Source: Odontocerum albicorne
Taxonomy: Eukaryota > Arthropoda > Insecta > Trichoptera > Odontoceridae
Length of the DNA stretch: 64,000 bases
NCBI GenBank assembly: GCA_949825065.1
Contig: OX463865.1
Span: forward strand, 16,321,763 to 16,385,762
Reading direction: 5' to 3'
Under the pieces are notes generated by a model. The model was not told the origin of the DNA. It ran no database searches and saw only the letters and a program-made list of their open reading frames with translations. Position 1 is the stretch's first letter. Each line of letters starts with the position of its first letter. A program made the position numbers and the translations under genes. This document shows, piece by piece, positions 33,073 to 43,399 of this stretch.

Positions 33073-33589
33073 TTATAATTTATTTTGATAAATTCATCAC
33101 TATGACGTAAGTGCTTTTAAAATAATTTGAAAATAGTTTAAAAACATTTAAAAAATCGTCTGAATGGAGGAACCGCTATAATGACATCCACTTCCCCCTC
33201 TGTAAGGTATCGGATTTTGATCGGTTTCGCCATCTGCATGCATTATCAATAATCTCGGGCGGAACTAGAACGCTGGATCGTCCTACCCTCCAATGTGATT
33301 TATTGCCATTTTTGGTTTTGATATTTCCCCATTTTCTCTCCCTCTTCCATTCGGCGAGATTTGATCACATAATTTTTTTTAAAACGAAAAATAATAAGAA
33401 AAAAATATTAATTGTCTTGATATCTTAAAAATTCAAGTCGAATATAAAAATATTTTTACCTTATTATGAGGTCCATAACTACCCCATGATAAGTCAAGAT
33501 AACTTTTATCTTCCAAAAAACTCATGCATAAATTTATAGCACAACGCCTTTCTCTATCGATGCAGGCAGAGTGAAACACCAGTCTTTCC
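33073..33589. other. Unassigned
   Basis: No recognised gene or repeat; a less AT-rich block at 33175-33300 has no conserved frame that I can identify. Confidence 0.35.
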
Positions 33590-33880
33590 TATCCGGCCAT
33601 TATCGTATATTCATAAAATCTTTCGTATCTATACAACTTCTACGATTTCTTAGATGTTCTACGTTTCGTACATACCATCACACCGTCACACATCGGGGTA
33701 GACATAGAAGAGAGATTAGCAAACGTTCTTATTTTCATACAGCTCCTACGCTTTTTCATACTCTTTACACTCCCTTCTTTCAAAATATCATACACTTTCC
33801 TCTTTCACGTCTTTCACTCACATATGCACTGCATATTCATATTGTAAATCTTTTTTTATTTATTTGTTTCATGTTCCCGA
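33590..33880 (-). mobile_element. LINE-E C-terminal relic
   Basis: The reverse strand shows the same order of landmarks as 59345-59600: KVYDILKEGSVKSMKKRRSC-like text across 33720-33800, then repeats of CTCCTACG/CTTCTACG complements corresponding to RRSC. Decayed. Confidence 0.5.
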
Positions 33881-33904
33881 ACCATATATTCTTCATCTTT
33901 CTCA

Positions 33905-34090
33905 ACATATTTATTTATTTATTTTACACATGACAAGAAATGTATATAATTTGTGAAAAAAAAACAATAGGTTATTTAATTTGGACACACAATTTTAATG
34001 GATCTGGGTTTGTTGCCTTTCATTTGTCGTGTCCCCAGTAAACTAGACTTTGGCCTGTTTCTCACTGAAGGCAATATAAATCCAATGTTC
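33905..34090 (-). mobile_element. LINE-B 3'-terminal fragment
   Basis: Complement of ACAAATGAAAGGCAACAAAC, CCAGATCCATTAAAATTGTG and TTCTTGTCATGTGTAAAATA; ends in an AAATAAATAAATAA tail. About 185 bp remain. Confidence 0.8.
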
Positions 34091-34094
34091 ATAC

Positions 34095-34400
34095 TCATTC
34101 TAAATCACTTTACTCCCTATTCTTTCATATATTTTCACCTTACGTATTCTTTTAAGTGCACGTTTTTCCACAACATTTATTCAGCTACTTCATTTGCAGT
34201 TTCTTTGGCACGGCTGATGAACAAACTTCCTCGATTTATCAGATATGCACCATCCTCATTTACGTTGGAAATAAAGTTTTTTTAAATTTACTCAGATCTC
34301 TCAGAATATCTTTTCATCCTAATTGTCCTTTGTTTCCTTTCCTTATCCTTGAACGAATTTCTTTTCCTCTATTTCTACCATTATTAATAGACATAAGTCA
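34095..34400 (+). pseudogene. LINE-C C-terminus
   Basis: Plus strand: NIYSATSFAVSLARLMNKLP + RFIRYAPSSFTLEIKFF, and in the next frame NLLRSLRISFHPNCPLFPFL + ILERISFPLFLPLLID. The first part resembles the S-F-x-V…L-x-N-x-L-P-x-x-I-R-x-A-x-S motif ending CR1/Jockey-type proteins. A frameshift lies near 34270. Confidence 0.55.
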
Positions 34401-34544
34401 TTAGTTGGTTTTAACTTAAATTTAAACGAATTTACATTTTTTTTAAATATAATATTTCGTGTATAGGATAGTTTAATGAATTCAAGATAACTGATTGACT
34501 GAAGAAATTGCTATATAGCAATAAGCCAATTTAACAACAAAAAA

Positions 34545-34885
34545 AAAATACTTGCATGGCCACGTGGTTTTGAACTGAAATTCCATCCGAAAGGTCATCA
34601 GTTCGAACTCCGAATGACGCAGGCATTTTTTTCGCCTAGTATTAGGGGGTATAAGGATACCTATGACTTCGGTTATATCTATTCTTTCAAAAACGGGGAA
34701 AAAAAATAGAAAGCACGTTTGTGTGTTTCGATTGTCTTACATCGGTGTGTCATTGGATTCAGTATAGCGGTGTGGTCGATAAATTTGCTGGTGTGCAACG
34801 ACACACTAAAAAAAAACAACGGCATAGTCTGACTTAGCGTTGGAATAGTGAGGTGATCATCTATATTGAGGCCCAGCAACGATGA
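34545..34885 (+). mobile_element. SINE2 copy, near full length
   Basis: Head GCATGGCCACGTGGTTTTGA…CATCAGTTCGAACTCCGAAT; body GGGGGTATAAGGATACCTAT + GACTTCGGTTATATC; then CATTGGATTCAGTATAGCGG + TGTGGTCGATAAATTTGCTG, and tail GAGGCCCAGCAACGATGAC. The tail is that of LINE-H at 49699-50277. Confidence 0.8.
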
Positions 34886-34947
34886 CACAAAAAAGAAAAC
34901 TGGCCTTACAATATATATGTGTAGGAACTACGGTCGTCCCTGAATAT

Positions 34948-35383
34948 TGTCCACACGCACGGTCAACGACCGACGAAACGACCTTCGGACATGTCCAAAG
35001 GTCGCATACCAGAATATTAATATTGTTTACCCGCAAATACTATTTACGATACATTCCACAGTAGAAAGATAACGCATCGCGCTGTCTCGACGTTTTCGCC
35101 AACAAATTATCTACCCACAATATTATTCGTGACGTCTGCGACCACCTCTGCACGCACAGGAGTGAGATAAAAATATATTACGGGCGCACTCACGCACCCC
35201 GTTCTGAATATGTATAAATACCTACTTACCGATAAATAAAGAATCATTAATCATTTGACCATTTATCACTGTTTACTATTCATTGATTATTCACTCTCAC
35301 TTTCCGCATTGCTAATCGACGTATTTTATTTTAAATACCAAACAATCAAAATCATCATCGCGTCCTCCAAGGACATTCGCTAA
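34948..35383 (+). mobile_element. LTR-like element, copy 4
   Basis: TGTCCACACGCACGGTC… to …CATTCGCTAA, flanked by ATAT (34944-34947 and 35384-35387; the AT-rich site makes the last base uncertain). TATA-like TGTATAAATACC near 35210, AATAAA nearby. The longest copy; it carries an extra ACCATTTATCACTGTTTACT block near 35260. Confidence 0.7.
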
Positions 35384-35398
35384 ATATGTATGGGTATA

Positions 35399-36350
35399 CT
35401 ACCTTGATTAAAAAGTTTTAGGACTTTATTCATAAAATCGAAAATACAAGTTTATTCATCAAAATCGATATGTTCCCCTTCAAAGTATTCCCCATCGACT
35501 GCAACGCACTTACGCCAGCGTTTGATCCAATCCTCGAAACACCGCTGGTACTCAATTTTCGGTAGGTTCATCAGAGCCGTCTTCGATTTTTTCATGTCAT
35601 CCTCTCGGGTGCTGTAACGCGTTCCGCGAAGCGGTTTTTTAAGTCGGTTGAACAAGAAAAAATCGCAGTTATGGCTCCCTGCGACTTTTTCCTGTTCAGC
35701 CGACTTCGAATTCACCTGGTTTTTTAAGGCTGCTGGATAGTATTCGTGTTGTTTTTGGTCAAAAACTCATGGAAATCATGTCTTTGGCGATTTCAACACG
35801 GTTCATTTTTTGCATGAAATTGAGGTCTCTCGGCACCAGTTTTGCAGCGACACGTCTGAGGTCCAAATCACAAACCAAAATGTCTTGAGCGGATCCATAA
35901 GCGATGTTCAAGTTCTCTGCCAGCTATCTGATTGTCAGTTTGCGGTTTTCGGACAACATTTCTTTGATTTTATCGATGTTTTCATCGGTTTTCGACTGCC
36001 ACTGCGTTCGTCATCCTCGATCGACTCACGACCATTTCTGAAGCGTTCGTGCCACCAAAAAACACTTATCCAACATTTCCAAGGCCTGCGGACCGTTAAA
36101 TCCATTTTTCACACAAAATTTAATGCAAACTCGTTGATGCACAGTTGATTCCATTTTCAAACTTGTAAAAAATCGAAAACACGCACAAAGGTAGATAGAT
36201 GTACTCAGTATATCGTAACTTTTACAAATGTCAAGCTATGACGCTGAAATTTAGAGGGAAGTGTCAATGATAGATGTGTTAACCTAACAAAAAATAAAGA
36301 ATTGACAGCGCCACACGGTGGCCGGTCCTAAAACTTTTTAATCAAGGTAG
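35399..36350 (-). mobile_element. Mariner copy C, internally deleted and rearranged
   Basis: Ends CTACCTTGATTAAAAAGTTT and its inverse TTTTTAATCAAGGTAG, TA on both sides. Minus-strand protein relic: VHQRVCIKFCVKNGFNGPQA, KPMKTSIKSKK, NFMQKMNRVEIAKDMISMSF, then a jump to the end IEYQRCFEDWIKRWRKCVAV + DGEYFEGEHIDFDE. The usual DETW and HDN regions are missing. Where copy D reads NSPGLAPCDFFLF, this copy carries an inverted, reshuffled version (35650-35725), giving a 27-bp imperfect hairpin. Confidence 0.9.
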
Positions 36351-36364
36351 TATCAAAATATCAA

Positions 36365-36480
36365 TTGATATTCATTGTAATTTATTTTATCAAACACTGT
36401 GTATTCCCCTTTCCAGTGTTTGATAAAACAAATTACAATATATTTAAACCTCCACAATGTTAATGCCTTAATTATAAATA
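36365..36480. repeat. Repeat X ends in an inverted arrangement
   Basis: TGTAATTTATTTTATCAAAC + ACTG, a 14-bp spacer, then CAGTGTTTGATAAAACAAAT + TACA form a hairpin of about 24-bp arms. The right arm continues into TTTAAACCTCCACAATGTTA, the other end of repeat X (see 1735 and 54405), so both ends of X are joined with the middle missing. Confidence 0.7.
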
Positions 36481-36599
36481 ATTTAGTTTAAAGTTACATA
36501 TAAATACAAGTCTTTGTAAGCAAGATGATAAATACCACCATTAGATGGTTTGATCTTGTTTGATAAACCTTATTTACAATGCTGGAGTAGTAAAGATAA

Positions 36600-37130
36600 A
36601 TGTGGTTGAAACAAGTAAAAAATATAATATACGAAGTTAAAAGAAATCAAGAGTTGTTTGGGAATTATACTTGTAAACTTCATAAATTTATTTGTATTTT
36701 TTGTTTAATTGTATTTTTTGTTTAATTGTATTTTTTGTTTTAATTTAAATTTAATTTTTATTCTTATGATTGTGTGCAGTATATTGCGGGATGAATATTT
36801 TTCATCTTTCTGGAGTGATGATGTGCGAGGAGTTGAATTTCGCAAGATGTTTCCAGTTATAGTTGAGTGTCACTGTTTGTCAGGTTGATGAGAGCGTGCA
36901 ACGGGGTTTTGTTTTTGTGTAATCAAAAATCGGAAAGAAGTATCGATTTATTTTTTCATGCTAAATATCCTCAGTGAGATACAGGCAAAAACTTAGTTTA
37001 CTGGGGATACGACAAATGAAAGGCAACAAACCCAGATCCATTAAAATTGTATGTCCAAATCAAATTACCTGTTGTTTTTTCGCAAATTGTGTATATTTCT
37101 TGTCATGATAATAAATAAATAAATTAACTA
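36600..37130 (+). mobile_element. LINE-B 3'UTR copy
   Basis: Matches 49250-49660: TTATGATTGTGTGCAGTATA, TCTTTCTGGAGTGATGATGT, GTTGATGAGAGCGTGCAACG, ACAAATGAAAGGCAACAAAC and a final TAATAAATAAATAAAT. TTTTTTGTTTAATTGTA is tandemly repeated at 36695-36740. No coding part remains. Confidence 0.85.
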
Positions 37131-37199
37131 AGCAACTATTTCACATTTTGAGTTTAGTAATTAAAGGTTGTAGTTTAAAAAAAAAACTTTGGTTCTTTT

Positions 37200-37330
37200 C
37201 ATTTATCCTCAACGGATGTACTTTTCTTGTGTATATCTGGTGTATAGTTTTGTATAGTTTCTTGTATAGTTTTGTATAGTTTGTGTATATCTTGTGTATA
37301 GTTGTGTATATTTTCTTGTGTATAGTTTGA
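37200..37330. repeat. TGTATAGTTT short tandem repeat
   Basis: TGTATAGTTT and TGTGTATATC variants repeat irregularly, opening a low-complexity minus-strand frame (TIHKIYTNYTKLYKK) that I regard as an artefact. Confidence 0.85.
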
Positions 37331-37376
37331 AAAGTAGTGAAAAACCTTACATGAGGTTTTTCACTACTTTTCAAAC
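37325..37376. repeat. Perfect hairpin, 23-bp arms
   Basis: Left arm begins GTTTGAAAAGTAGTGAAAAA and is followed by a 6-nt loop TACATG and its exact reverse complement. It sits at the edge of the TGTATAGTTT array. Confidence 0.92.
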
Positions 37377-38554
37377 AAAAATTCCTCTTGAGTTAATTAT
37401 GTAGCGCTTTTCGGCTGCCAATTGTTCATTAATAAACAAAACGTTCTAGAGGTGATACATGATGTCAAAATAGCGCTCGATATAATATTTAATTTCTGAT
37501 AATAAGTTGCATGATGTTAAATTGATGTGTTTTCTAGTATTAAAATGCTGTGAAAATTATGAGGAACTCACAAGTCTATAAGTATTTTAATGCGGAGTTT
37601 AAATGTTACAACTGAGAATGGTGAAGTAATTGTAAATACAGAAAGAAAGGAAAATAATTTTGAGATCGATTTTGTCGTCACTGAACAAGTTGATTGTTTC
37701 GAATTGAATTCAAAAGTGTGGGGTAATATGTGGGTGGCGTGGAATGGCTACCTCTTTGTGTAAGAAATATGGATGGTGTGTGGAGCTTTAGAGACCACTT
37801 TAAAACTACCCTTTCAGGGAGGTTTTATCAAAAAAGTATGATTATATTTGAACACTATCCACATATAATACACTTTACTACACCTAAAGCCGAATTTGTT
37901 ACTATCGCATATCGGAAAATCTACAATAGTTTTTTTGTAGTTCATCTTCCTTTTGTTAAGGTTTTCTTACCAAATATGTTGATCTAAATATATGCAGATG
38001 CAGGAAAATACCCAATCTAAAAGCCTCAGCTTTCAGCCTTCCTATAGTTATACTCAACTTAAATGTATTTATTTTGTAATATATTTAATTTAACTATAAA
38101 AGTGGGTTTGAATTGTCAGTAAGAATGCCCTTGAGGAGTGTTTTCTCTCTAAACGGCACTTTATAAATTGTCCATCTATTGTTATTATTGCGAAAAGTAA
38201 AGTTGAAAAAAAAAACAACGAAACCCATTTTAAGGGTATTTGGAAAGTGTCCAGTCAAAGTGTTTCTGATCAATATAAAAAAAAACAACCATCCAATGAT
38301 AACCTCGGGGTGTACTTTACCCAGTTAGAAACCATTTGTCTGCTACACGGGAGAGCGTGAAGAGGGGCTAACGTGATTATATGTAGAACGTGACAACTGG
38401 ACCCAGAGCCCTGAACCCTGAACTCTGGATTACAATGTGCTTTGCAAAAGTATATATTGTACCATGTGAATGGTACGGATTTGAAATACAATTTAACTAT
38501 TTATATAAAAATATATATATGGTGTACTGAAAAAAATATAATTCATCATTATAT
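37377..38554. other. Unassigned; one possible decayed coding piece
   Basis: From about 37589 the plus strand reads MRSLNVTTENGEVIVNTERK + ENNFEIDFVVTEQVDCFELN + SKVWGNMWVAWNG before a stop, with an adjacent 85-codon frame at 37730-37987. Composition is less biased than its surroundings, but I recognise no family and cannot show it is a gene. Confidence 0.3.
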
Positions 38555-38715
38555 CCGTAGTAAAATATGGAATTGAAGCATGGGTCATGATATCAAGGAA
38601 ATAAATCAAGCTTCGAAACCAACTACTGCAAAATACACTTGACGCAAAGCTGGTTGTAGAAGAGTGGCAAAAGAGGTCTAATGAAGAAACATGAGAATAT
38701 ATGAGACAACTACTA
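38555..38715 (+). mobile_element. LINE post-RT fragment
   Basis: Reads VVKYGIEAWVMISRK*IKLR then NQLLQNTLDAKLVVEEWQKR, like the Y-G-x-E-x-W segment after the RT domain. Family undetermined. Confidence 0.5.
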
Positions 38716-38739
38716 TGTACCGTTGAGGTGAATGGCCGC

Positions 38740-40095
38740 GCGTTCCTGGGGTCGATTTGATTTTTTAAGGGGTCGATAGTTCCAATAAAAAAATTTGAGG
38801 GTCGATGACAGCAAAAATAAACCCCCTTCCTACTGTTTTTTGTTTGTTACTTCAAAATATCTATGATTCTAATAGGTAAGAATACAGACGGCCTTCGACT
38901 TTCGCACATAATTGGTTCCTGAAAATGTGTGCGAATGTTGAATGTTCGAAAGTAGAGGGATGTAAAGATAACATAAAAAATTGTATTTTAAAATATTTAT
39001 TTACCGATAATATATTAAACATATTTATTTATCAATATACATAATTAAGTAAACGAGGCGTGTTTAAGTGCTTTCAGGTGTTTTCTTTATAAACTTGTCA
39101 AGAGTTAGTTGAATACCACCTTTTTTTTATTTTCTTAATAAAGAGTTTTATAACATGCTGTGTCTTTCTCAGTCGCCCTACGTACTTGAGATATACGTTC
39201 TCCATTGGGATCACATTCTTCCATGATAGTCACAAATTAGTCAAGATGCATGAAGGCTTGATTCATATTTTTGATTGTCAAAGTCTTGACGATTTTATCA
39301 GCTTCTTCTTCCTCACTTGCATTGTGTATTTCATTTAACTCTTGTTGCTCAATTAAGTATTCATTTGACAGAGGTACTGAGTGAGATTCAATCAATTCAT
39401 TAACATCTTCGTTGTTGACGTCCAACTTTAGTTCATTCAATAGGCTTACTATTTTATCTGTGATAGTTTCTGGAGTTTATTCAGAATTTATAAAATCACT
39501 CATCATCTGTGGGCATACTTGTTTCTAGGAACCTTTCATTGTTGACTCTTTTATTTTAGCCCGCGAGTCTCCAATATTGTTAATTGCGTTCCATATATTA
39601 TAGTTCTGCCAAAAAAGTGGGGGCAACTATCGACAAAAATCTTTAAAAAAAGGTTTTTTTAAATATGCGAAATAGCGAATTGTGCGAAAGTAGAATGTGT
39701 GAAAGTCGAGGGCCGCCTGTATTTGTTGATATTTGTACTTATTTTGAATTTACATTTCCTTGATGAAAACACATTGCATACCAAACTTGTGAACGAAAAG
39801 GTAAAATGTGTCATTAAAAGGGTCAATTTTTTGCTTTAATTTTCGTCAGCGCTGTTTTCAATATTAAATGTTGCATAATATAATGCAATGCATAATCCGT
39901 AGTCCTTTTATCTTTTTCAATCCTTAATTACAAGTGATTAAAATGAAAAGTTTGATATCTAGTGAAATATTTAATATCGAGTACTGTACAAACTTATTAA
40001 TTTGAGTAAGTAAAGTAAATGACTAGGGGGTCGGCGGTTTTAAAAGTTTTTGGTAAAGGGGTCTGCAGTCGAAAAAAGTTTGGGAACTCTTGGTA
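38740..40095. mobile_element. Possible hAT-like element interrupted by pogo
   Basis: Left GTTCCTGGGGTCGATTTGAT + TTTTTAAGGGGTCGATAG; right GGGGTCTGCAGTCGAAAAAA + GTTTGGGAACTCTTGG. G-rich TGGGGTCG-type text at one end and AAGTTTGGGAAC at the other resembles hAT termini. The interior is taken up by the pogo element. No transposase or 8-bp duplication confirmed. Confidence 0.35.
38885..39719 (-). mobile_element. pogo/Tigger-type transposon relic
   Basis: Ends CAGACGGCCTTCGACTTTCG and, inverted, CAGGCGGCCCTCGACTTTCA, with TA on both sides. Minus-strand protein: YNIWNAINNIGDSRAKIKES, then DKIVSLLNELKLDVNNEDVN + ELIESHSVPLSNEYLIEQQE, KIVKTLTIKNMNQAFMHLD, stop, FVTIMEECDPNGERISQVRR and TACYKTLY. 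The order (NIWxAIxxI, DVxELIExHSxxLxNExLIE, xDPNxER) is that of Tigger/jerky-type transposase C-termini. The N-terminal DNA-binding and DDE domains are absent. Confidence 0.85.
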
Positions 40096-40292
40096 TATAT
40101 CATCGGTTTGAACTCCGCGCTGTATTTTTTTTCTCAAATGACACAGGCATTTTTTTCCGCCTTTGTATTCGGGGGTATGTGAATATATATGACTTCGGTC
40201 ATATCCACACTTTTCAAAAGAGGAGAAAGATATGTCGGTGTGCACCGATCGTCTCATTTCGGCGTATTAGTAGATCCAGTACAGCGGCGGTA
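40096..40292 (+). mobile_element. SINE2 copy, truncated at both ends
   Basis: ATCGGTTTGAACTCCGCGCT (B box), GACACAGGCATTTTTTTCCG, ATGACTTCGGTCATATCCAC, GTGCACCGATCGTCTCATTT and ATCCAGTACAGCGGCGG. The head is cut by the putative hAT-like end, the tail by the next repeat. Confidence 0.7.
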
Positions 40293-40600
40293 ACATGTTT
40301 ATTTATTTTATGAAGCTTACATATTCACTTTACACCAGATAACAAATGAACGGAAATATGGTGTATTGATTAATAAGACATACTAATTAACAAATAAGAA
40401 ATAAATTTAATAACAACAACAAGTTGTTATTTTTCTTGATACACATTGTCTTGGCAAAACAACATGTTTATTTATTTTATGAAGCTTACATATACATGTT
40501 AAACCAGATAACAAATAAACGGAAATATATTGAGTAACAGGAAATACAAGTTAACAAATAAGAAATACATTTATATCAAGAATTTTCTCGCATCCATATA
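40292..40600. repeat. 169-bp direct duplication
   Basis: AACATGTTTATTTATTTTAT + GAAGCTTACATAT starts at 40292 and again at 40461, followed by ACCAGATAACAAATRAACGG + AAATAT in both. The second copy runs to about 40575. Class unknown; it could be a LINE 3' end in reverse. Confidence 0.75.
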
Positions 40601-40737
40601 TGTTAAGAAACATATATTTGGTAAGAAAACCGCAGAAAATTTACCAAGGAAGATGAACTGCAAAGAAAATTTTGTAGATCTTCCAATATATGATAGTAAT
40701 ACTTTCGGCTTTAGGTGTAGTATGATAGTCAGTGTAT

Positions 40738-41200
40738 GTATGAGGTGTATGACCACGTGGTAATACACTGTACTTCCGTACGGAAGGTCGTTGGCTTGAA
40801 CCCCGCGTTGTCCTACTCCCCTCGAATGACGCAGGTATTTTTTCCGCCTAGTGCTCGGGGATATAAAGATTACTCTGTATTATTATTGCACTGTATTACC
40901 CTTTTATTGTATTAAGTACAATCTAGCAGGTTTATTGCCAGATGGCATTTTTTACAACTAGCAAATAATTCTTAACCAGGCTAAAATCTATATGTAGTCT
41001 TTTCGGCGTGCTTCATCATTCCACGTCGGTGTGCCATCGGATTCAGTACAGCAGAGTGACCGGAGAGTATAATGGTGCGCAATGGCTTACTCACTTAAAA
41101 AAAACTTCTTGGCACAATTTTGTTTATGCAAATTATTTGACGTTGGACTGGTGAGAGAATCCTAGGCCTCAAGGCCCAACAACGAACATAAGACAGTGTA
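40738..41200 (+). mobile_element. SINE2 copy interrupted by a SINE1 tail
   Basis: Head GAGGTGTATGACCACGTGGT…TTGGCTTGAACCCCGCG, body to GGGGATATAAAGATTAC. Reverse-strand SINE1/LINE-A tail text (ATTAAGTACAATCTAGCAGG + TTTATTGCCAGATGGCA) occupies about 40890-40980. SINE2 then resumes: CGGTGTGCCATCGGATTCAG, ACTCACTTAAAA, ATCCTAGGCCTCAAGGCCCA + ACAACGAAC. Confidence 0.7.
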
Positions 41201-41304
41201 CGTGTGTTGTGTTTACACATCATCATCAATTTTGATAAGACTCCCAAAATGGGGAGTCTCCAAATATTTCCAAATATTACACAAGCCATCCCATCTCTAA
41301 CACT

Positions 41305-42590
41305 AAGATATGCTCATAGCAATAGAAGTATAACGAAGATAATAGAAGTATAACGAAGATATGCTCATGGCAATAGAAGTATAACGAAGAGGTCTACATC
41401 CCAATTATGCCAAAGCTGGCGTATGGCAAGATATGTTCTTGGCAATAGAAGTATAACGAAGAGGTCTACTTCACAATTATGCCAAAGCTAGCGTACGCCA
41501 AAGCTAGCGAAGAGGTCTACATCCCAATTATGCCAAAGCTAGCGAAAACAATAGAAGTATAACGTTATACTTTTATTGCTCATGGCAATAGAAGTATAAC
41601 GAAGATATGCTCATAGCAATAGAAGTATAACGAAGAGGTCTACATCCCAATTATGCCAAAGCTGGCGTATGGCAAGATATGCTCTTGGCAATAGAAGTAT
41701 AACGAAGAGGTCCACTTCCCAATTATGCCAAAGCTAGCGTACGCCAAAGCTAGCGAAGAGGTCTACATCCCAATTATGCCAAAGCTAGCGAAAACAATAG
41801 AAGTATAACGTTATACTTTTATTGCTCATGGCAATAGAAGTATAACGAAGATATGCTCATAGCAATAGAAGTATAACGAAGAGGTCTACATCCCAATTAT
41901 GCCAAAGCTGGCGTATGGCAAGATATGCTCTTGGCAATAGAAGTATAACGAAGAGGTCCACTTCCCAATTATGCCAAAGCTAGCGTACGCCAAAGCTAGT
42001 GAAGAGGTCTACATCCCAATTATGCCAAAGCTAGCGAAGGCAATAGAAGTATAACGTTATACTTCTATTGCTCATGGCAATAGAAGTATAACGAAGATAT
42101 GCTCATGGCAATAGAAGTATAACGAAGAGGTCTACATCCCAATTATGCCAAAGATAGCGAAGGCAATAGAAGTATAACGTTATACGTCTATTGCTCATGG
42201 CAATAGAAGTATAACGAAGATATGCTCATGGCAATAGAAGTATAACGAAGAGGTCTACATCCCAATTATGCCGAAGCTAGCGTATGGCAAGATATGCTCT
42301 TGGCAATAGAAGTATAACGAAGAGGTCCACTTCCCAATTATGCCAAAGCTAGCGTACGCCAAAGCTAGCGAAGAGGTCTACATCCCAATTATGCCAAAGC
42401 TAGCGTACGCCAAAGCTAGCGAAGAGGTCTACATCCCAATTATGCCAAAGCTAGCGAAGGCAATAGAAGTATAACGTTATACTTCTATTGCTCATGGCAA
42501 TAGAAGTATAACGAAGATATGCTCATGGCAATAGAAGTATAACGAAGAGGTCTACATCCTAATTATGCCAAAGCTAGCGTATGGTTGATT
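41305..42590. repeat. 246-bp higher-order repeat with palindromes
   Basis: Sub-units CAATAGAAGTATAACGAAGA, GGTCTACATCCCAATTATGC and CAAAGCTAGCGTACGCCAAA recur in fixed order. The landmark TCAT(A/G)GCAATAGAAG falls at 41365, 41611, 41857 and 42103 (246-bp steps), 42226 (123, half a unit) and 42523 (297, one unit plus a 51-bp duplication). Each unit carries CAATAGAAGTATAAC joined to its reverse complement; at 42041-42070 and 42461-42490 this is a perfect 30-bp palindrome, elsewhere it has one mismatch. Confidence 0.93.
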
Positions 42591-43399
42591 ATGGTAACGA
42601 TGTTTATGACATTGCTCAAATATTATATAACGCTGGTCAAATTATATAAAGTTGACAAAAGTTGATATCTAAAAATAATGTTGTTTTCATTTTCATTATT
42701 GAAACCTTTCAAGTACGATTGAATCAGAAAGTTTAATTAATTTTTTTCACAAAGAGAATTTTTATTTATGGCCGTAACATAAAATTAATTACATAAATTT
42801 TTCGTAACAAAAAAATAGATTTACGCACAAATAAAATTATATAAAATACGCCGAACTTTTTCATACAAAAACCATCCAAAAATATTTCATCTAAAAATCA
42901 ACAAAAAAAAATTTAACAAAGGCAGAAATCCCGTACCAGTTCATTGTCGGATTTAACTGTTGTACTAGAGAGAGTTTATTTCTACCTTTAGGGGGTTATT
43001 TTAGACCCTTGCTTAAGTGAAACGGTCTGTGAAGGGTTAATACTAATTGTATACATTTCGGAAGCAAGACTCTGAGTTACTTAAATGCAGAGGCGACGGA
43101 CATATGTGTGAAATAAGACCAGTAACAAGCAGGCCATCAAAAGTTAGGGACAAGGAAAAGTAATACGGGAAACTTTAATTAAATCATGATTTATATAGCA
43201 GTGTTTAGGAGCAGACTCTCCTGAAGGTTGGTCTAACTCAGTACTCGAGCCCACTTTTATTGATAGAGTCTGTATATTACAAAAATAAAATATATTAGAT
43301 CAATGGGAGGATAGGAAAAAAAATCAGCTGCTATTACAAATAAATAAATATAGATTTTTAATAAAATAAATAACACACATTTTTTTATTTTGTTAGACC
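42591..43399. other. Mostly unassigned; part of repeat W
   Basis: AT-rich. 43195-43300 (ACTCTCCTGAAGGTTGGTCT + AACTCAGTACTCGAGCC … GTCTGTATATTAC) resembles 62480-62560 (repeat W, left portion). Confidence 0.4.

Noticed and set aside
39237..39440. Host gene encoding an acidic 67-residue protein
   Set aside because: Sequence matches the C-terminal part of pogo/Tigger transposases and lies between their terminal repeats.
41305..42590. CRISPR array
   Set aside because: Repeats are adjacent modules of a higher-order satellite, not constant repeats with unique spacers, and the context is eukaryotic.
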